A stretch of 64,000 bases of DNA from Bog-950 sp044228435 (lineage in GTDB: Bacteria; Bacteroidota; Bacteroidia; Chitinophagales; LD1): contig JBGAUW010000017.1 of assembly GCA_044228435.1 (NCBI GenBank), forward strand, positions 56,604-120,603, in the 5' to 3' direction. The translations under genes and the position numbers were made by a program. This document shows, piece after piece, positions 59,932-64,000 of this stretch; the stretch's first letter is position 1, and each line of letters begins with the position of its first letter. The notes beneath the pieces were generated by a model that saw only the letters and a program-made list of their open reading frames with translations, was not told the DNA's origin and did no database searches.

Positions 59932-61731
59932 TCAGGGTTTTAGGGGCAATAGTATTTTAAATATGCTTCCCTGCGGCTCGTTCCCCTCTACCCAAATGCG
60001 GCCTTTCATCTTCTCAATTATGCTTTTTACGGTGCTAAGGCCAATGCCGGTGCCATCGGCCCCGCTGGCGTTTTCTACCCGGCTAAACATTTCAAACACC
60101 TTTTCGCGTGCCTCTTCGGGTATGCCTACCCCGTTATCGGCCACCAAAATCTGAACGTAAGCACCTTTTACTTCGGCCGTAATATTTATTTGCGGAGCTC
60201 CGCTGTTGTTATATTTTATGGCATTGGTAACCAGATTTTGAAAAACCTGCAGCATTTGAATATCATCGGCAAATATCATGGGCAGGTTGCTGTAGGTAAC
60301 GGTGGCATTCTTCTCCCCTATCAGCTTGGTAAGGTTTACTTTCAAATTTTCGGCTACTTTATTAAGGTCTACCGGTTTCATTACCGTGCGGCTGCCCTTG
60401 GCCGAGTTAAGTATCCGCCCAATCATTTCATCCATGCGTTTGCTACCGTCTACTGCAAAGTGCAAAAACTGCTTTTCCTCTTCGGTTAATTTATCCTTCA
60501 GCTTAGCCTCCAGTATGCTCATATAGGTAGATACCATGCGCAGGGGTTCGCGCAAATCGTGCGAGGCAGTGCGGGCATAGTTATTCAGGTCCTTATTCAT
60601 TTTTTGCAGGTTGTGGGCCTGCTGGGCCATTTCGTCGTTTAAGCGGCGAAAATGTTCCGCGTTCTCCTGAACTTCTTTTTGTTTTTGCAATTCGGCATCA
60701 AAAATAGAACCGATGGTTTTTTCGAGCACATCGTTTGCCACAAACGAAATATCCAACTCTTTAAAATGTTCGTAGGCTTTTTTGTAATCGCCTTTAGCGC
60801 CATAAAGCTCATACAAAATATCGTTGCGCATTTGCTTATCGTACATGTTACTGTACTTATCCATTACGCGCACTATAATATCAAACATCTTATCGCCTTC
60901 TTCGGTTTTACCGGTACGATACAACAACTTGGCTAATGTAAAATAAGAGTAGTTGGTGCGAAGTTCATTACCCAGGTTTTCGCGCACTCTTACCGCCTCG
61001 CGCACATAGGGTTCAGCCAAATCATCGCGTTCTTTTCTAATATAGGTTATGCCTATATAGTTATTCAATATCGACCACTGCTCACTGTCTTTCAAATCTG
61101 CAAAATCCTGGTACAGCTGCAGGTAATTATCAAGGGCAATATCAAACTCGCCCTTATACATTTGCAAATTAGCCAGCGTTAACTTAGTTCTAAAAAGCGT
61201 TAGGCGGTCGTTTATGCCTGCACAAAACCGCAATGCGGCTTCTATATATGGCAAGGCTATACTATGCAGCCCCAACTGACTATACATTACGCCAATAGCG
61301 TAATTGGCAAAGTTATGTAGCGGGTAATATTCTAACGAGTTACAGCGGCTTGATTCAAGCAGCCTTAATGCCTGCTGGTGCAGGTTTAACTCGTTTGGAT
61401 AATCGCGCAGCATGTGGTAACAATTAGCACCCATGTTTAGCGCTTTTATACGCCAGTAAAAATCGGGCAGGTCTTCGCTTTGCTGTAAGGCGAGTTTGGC
61501 ATAATCAAGGCCCTTTACATGATCGAGTGTATAGTTTAACTGATAATTAGAAAGCAGGATATAGGCCCGGGTTGCACACTCTTCATCATCTGCCTCAAGT
61601 GCCTGCTGCAACAGGTAAGATATTTGTTGCTCAGCAAATGGCTCCCTGGTTTTAAGCAAGCCTTCGTAATGCTCAAGTTGCTGCTCTAAGCTTTGTGGCG
61701 AACCGTTAAGTGCGTTATCCTTATCAAGCAT
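59932..61731 (-). CDS. Cytoplasmic sensor histidine kinase with TPR-like N-terminus
   Basis: 599 residues without a membrane helix. Residues ~1-340 are helical TPR-type repeats (A-L-N-M-G-A-N-C-Y, S-I-L-N-N-Y-I-G, Y-F-T-L-A-K-L-L-Y), then a short coiled coil, an H-box A-S-H-D-L-R-E-P-L-R-M-V near 392, N-box L-V-T-N-A-I-K-Y-N, G1 D-N-G-V-G-I-P and G2 D-G-T-G-I-G-L-S. No receiver domain, and no response regulator nearby. Its stop is 34 bp ahead of the dihydroorotase-like gene and its start follows BatA by 3 bp. Input probably by protein contact through the repeats (inference). Confidence 0.92.
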   Translation of the reverse strand: MLDKDNALNGSPQSLEQQLEHYEGLLKTREPFAEQQISYLLQQALEADDEECATRAYILLSNYQLNYTLDHVKGLDYAKLALQQSEDLPDFYWRIKALNMGANCYHMLRDYPNELNLHQQALRLLESSRCNSLEYYPLHNFANYAIGVMYSQLGLHSIALPYIEAALRFCAGINDRLTLFRTKLTLANLQMYKGEFDIALDNYLQLYQDFADLKDSEQWSILNNYIGITYIRKERDDLAEPYVREAVRVRENLGNELRTNYSYFTLAKLLYRTGKTEEGDKMFDIIVRVMDKYSNMYDKQMRNDILYELYGAKGDYKKAYEHFKELDISFVANDVLEKTIGSIFDAELQKQKEVQENAEHFRRLNDEMAQQAHNLQKMNKDLNNYARTASHDLREPLRMVSTYMSILEAKLKDKLTEEEKQFLHFAVDGSKRMDEMIGRILNSAKGSRTVMKPVDLNKVAENLKVNLTKLIGEKNATVTYSNLPMIFADDIQMLQVFQNLVTNAIKYNNSGAPQINITAEVKGAYVQILVADNGVGIPEEAREKVFEMFSRVENASGADGTGIGLSTVKSIIEKMKGRIWVEGNEPQGSIFKILLPLKP

Positions 61732-61734
61732 CTT

Positions 61735-63759
61735 TTAAACTTTCCAAAAACGAAGCAGGGCAGTTTCTATAGCTAAAAACACAAGCGTTAATATAAGGCA
61801 TAACTTCCAAAGCGGAGTGCCGCGGTCAAGTTCTTTTACTACGGTGGCCACTTCGGCATTGGCTCCGTTTACCACATTTACATTGGCCTGTGCGTATTGC
61901 TCCTTTAATTGAGCGGCGTTTAAAAACTTCATATCCGATTCCTTACGGTCGAAGTTGAGGGCCAGCAAGTTGGTAGAGTCGGAGTTTTCTAAACCTACTT
62001 TATAAAAGCCGGCCTTTTTAATTTGCCCGCTAAGGCCCAATAGCATTTTATTTCCTACGGCTAATTGCTCGGGTATAAACTCCACATTATCGCCTTTAAT
62101 TTTGTAAACTTTTTCGCCGCTTGCTTTTCCGGCTTCCACTTCCACCCGTGTTTTATCGCCAATAAAATAACTGATGTTTCCGCTGTGTATATTAAGCACA
62201 GCCATTTTATACAGCATAGGTACAAAAATGGCATGCACCGGTAGTTCAGAAAAATCGCGGTCTAAAGGTGCACCACAAATATACAGCGAACCATTGCCAT
62301 GCGGGTAGCGGCTAAAAAAAGAAGTGCCGTCTTTTAAAGTAAGTATAGCTTCTTCGTTACTGGTGGTAGAGCGGGTAAACTGGTAATACTTTTTAGCCCT
62401 TGGCAGGTTCATATTTTCGGGCACGCGCTCAAACACATCCCTAAAAATATTTTGCTGCAAATTAATGCCCGCCATATCCTGCGGTTGCTCGCTAAAGCCG
62501 CTTATAGAGTTTGCCTGCAGGTTATTTAAAAACCGGTTATAACTTTCTATATCGCTTTTGCCGGCCGGAAAAACCGCCACGGCCCCACCTTCGGTAACAA
62601 ACGAGTTGATAGCTGCCGCCAGCGAGGAAGATATAGTTGGCAAGCCATTTAAAATAACCAATTGGTTACCGCGTAGCGAATTAATATCTAAAGTTGCGGC
62701 GGGGGTAGATATATAATCAAACTCCGGTTGGTCTTTAAAAAGCGCATCTAAAAACTGGCTGCTGCGGTCACCGTTTAGGGCCATCAGCTTTATTTTTTCA
62801 ATTACGTTAAAGGCAATAAAGTAATTATCATCATAGGTAATCGGGTAATCCTGCACCTGTATTTCGGCTTTGTTCCAGTTAGGCTGGGTAAGCACAAACT
62901 GCATGGTATCGTATATAAACGAGTTAGGCTCTACCGAAAAATCAGCCATTGCCTTTGTTTGGTTGTTTAGCTTTAACACTACGCGGTTGTTTTCTACCGC
63001 CTTATCGCCGCTATTGGCAATTTTTACAATCAGCTGCACCGGTTGGTTTAAAAGCTGCACCGGTTCATTAAACCAAACGGTATCAATATAAACATTGGCC
63101 TGAGCATCGGCCGCCAGCGGTATAAGGTTATACGCAACCGACGAATCGATAGTAAGCCCGCCCATATTCTTCTGAAAATCGGAAAGCAAATAGGCCACTT
63201 GGTTTTTACCGTTTTCGCGGCTTAAGGCATCTTTTTGGCGTTTGGTTACCTCGGCCAGGTTGCGTACCGCCGGCGAAATTTCCAACTCATCCAGCATGGT
63301 TAAAAACTCCTCTTTACCCACCAGGCGCTGGTGGCGGCCCTCAAAATCGTTGGTTAAAAGCTGAAACTGATCGTCCGCCGAATAGTTATTGGCAATTTCT
63401 TTAGCGGTCAACTTTCCCTTATCAAACAAGCTGCGCCCACCGCTAACGGCATTCATCGAAAATGAATTATCGATATATACGCTTACATACTTGCGGCCCG
63501 TAGTAGCGCCGCTGTGTTTATTAGGTATAAAGGGCTGCGCAAAAGCAAATACCAAAAATGCCAGGGCCAGCAAACGGGCGGCCAACACCAACAGGTGCTT
63601 TAAGCGGCTACGGCTACTGGTTTGCTCTTTTACCTCGCGCAAAAACTGCACATTACTAAAGTATACCGTTTTATACCGCCTGAAATTAAACAGGTGCACA
63701 ATAATGGGGATACTTAGCGCCGCCAATGCAAACAAAAACGTAGGAAACAGAAACTGCAT
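61735..63759 (-). CDS. BatA-domain membrane protein
   Basis: 674 residues. N-terminal BatA domain with two helices and the F-N-F-R-R-Y-K-T-V, R-S-R-L-K-H-L-L-V-L-A-A-R linker, a von Willebrand-like region (Y-I-D-N-S-F-S-M-N), then a long beta-rich and Rossmann-like middle, and a C-terminal membrane helix (W-K-L-C-L-I-L-T-L-V-F-L-A). Members of this type lie at the head of operons in Bacteroidota; function is not firmly known. First gene of the minus-strand run; 3 bp before the histidine kinase. Confidence 0.88.
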   Translation of the reverse strand: MQFLFPTFLFALAALSIPIIVHLFNFRRYKTVYFSNVQFLREVKEQTSSRSRLKHLLVLAARLLALAFLVFAFAQPFIPNKHSGATTGRKYVSVYIDNSFSMNAVSGGRSLFDKGKLTAKEIANNYSADDQFQLLTNDFEGRHQRLVGKEEFLTMLDELEISPAVRNLAEVTKRQKDALSRENGKNQVAYLLSDFQKNMGGLTIDSSVAYNLIPLAADAQANVYIDTVWFNEPVQLLNQPVQLIVKIANSGDKAVENNRVVLKLNNQTKAMADFSVEPNSFIYDTMQFVLTQPNWNKAEIQVQDYPITYDDNYFIAFNVIEKIKLMALNGDRSSQFLDALFKDQPEFDYISTPAATLDINSLRGNQLVILNGLPTISSSLAAAINSFVTEGGAVAVFPAGKSDIESYNRFLNNLQANSISGFSEQPQDMAGINLQQNIFRDVFERVPENMNLPRAKKYYQFTRSTTSNEEAILTLKDGTSFFSRYPHGNGSLYICGAPLDRDFSELPVHAIFVPMLYKMAVLNIHSGNISYFIGDKTRVEVEAGKASGEKVYKIKGDNVEFIPEQLAVGNKMLLGLSGQIKKAGFYKVGLENSDSTNLLALNFDRKESDMKFLNAAQLKEQYAQANVNVVNGANAEVATVVKELDRGTPLWKLCLILTLVFLAIETALLRFWKV

Positions 63760-63953
63760 GGGGCTAAAATATCAGAAAAGGGGGAAACAAGACTGAATTA
63801 CAACATTCTAAGCGCCAAACTTTGCAATTGCTAACGGTTTTCGATTTTGATTTTCGGATTTATGGAATATATATTTGCCCCTGTCTGGGGCGAAGTTCGC
63901 CTCGCCAGCAAGCATACCAGGGGATTCGTTACGCCTATAGCGTGGCGGTTTCT

Positions 63954-64000
63954 CTGGGTGTAGCGCAGTCCGGTAGCGCGTTTGCATGGGGTGCAAGAGG
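63954..64000 (+). tRNA. tRNA-Pro (anticodon GGG), 5' part
   Basis: Acceptor CTGGGTG, then TA, D-arm GCGC-AGTCCGGTA-GCGC, anticodon stem-loop TTTGC-ATGGGGT-GCAAG (anticodon GGG), typical of tRNA-Pro, cut by the window end after the variable region begins. The 3' half and its pairing cannot be checked. The 194 bp before it hold nothing else. Confidence 0.85.

Noticed and set aside
63808..63996. 62-codon minus-strand frame at the window end
   Set aside because: Overlaps the tRNA-Pro and has no protein-like pattern.

Overview
The window looks like a Bacteroidota chromosome of the type IX secretion kind. The evidence is: several very large secreted proteins ending in the T9SS C-terminal sorting domain; ribosomal and regulatory promoters of the TTG-N18-20-TAnnTTTG type used by this phylum; the rplM-rpsI-rpsB-tsf-pyrH-frr gene order; many small families (DUF4199, BatA, DUF5655, choice-of-anchor V) typical of the group; and numerous short phrase-like intergenic repeats. 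No CRISPR array, complete insertion sequence or integrase was seen.

Layout. 0-9.5 kb: tail of a P-type ATPase, a GT39/TPR membrane glycosyltransferase, a pyruvate dehydrogenase E2, a three-gene operon of an Lgt-like membrane enzyme, a radical SAM protein of the tetraether-synthase (Tes/MJ0619) type and a small membrane protein, then dusB and a secreted protein. 9.7-14.3 kb: translation operon rplM-rpsI-rpsB-tsf with pyrH-frr. 14.4-20.2 kb: an AT-richer accessory block with an FHA/trypsin-like membrane protease, a winged-helix/nucleotidyltransferase pair resembling a toxin-antitoxin module, a transmembrane Ser/Thr kinase and a PP2C phosphatase. 20.2-24.1 kb: phospholipid genes (cdsA, psd), a CPBP protease and small proteins. 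24.3-29 kb: a TolC-EmrB-EmrA type efflux operon with a divergent MarR repressor and a likely operator. 29-35.8 kb: a giant cell-wall hydrolase-like T9SS protein, a candidate structured RNA and a collagen-like/SGNH protein. 35.9-46.5 kb: tRNA-Leu, hydroxyacyl-CoA dehydrogenase, LMW phosphatase, an M16 peptidase pair (first gene broken), a frameshifted beta-propeller T9SS protein and two choice-of-anchor V paralogues. 46.8-51.1 kb: rpsL-rpsG-fusA-rpsJ-rplC, ending in a terminator where the rest of the S10 operon would normally follow. 51.3-64 kb: DUF5655 protein, lipoprotein, SPFH pair, and a long minus-strand run BatA - histidine kinase - dihydroorotase-like - DUF4199 - GT2 (broken) - GT4 - GHMP sugar kinase, with a partial tRNA-Pro at the end.

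Most likely unusual biology: (1) the Lgt-like/Tes-like/membrane-protein operon at 4.5-7.0 kb, a candidate membrane-lipid modification system whose Lgt homologue lacks the canonical HGG histidine; (2) the kinase/phosphatase/FHA-protease block with an embedded winged-helix/nucleotidyltransferase pair carrying two similar palindromic operator-like sites; (3) a multi-hairpin intergenic RNA candidate near 33.7 kb. Three genes carry lesions (M16 peptidase, beta-propeller, GT2); two of these look like internal deletions of tens of codons plus a frame change, which could be real decay or assembly error. All assignments rest on reading the sequence and translations; no database search was possible.
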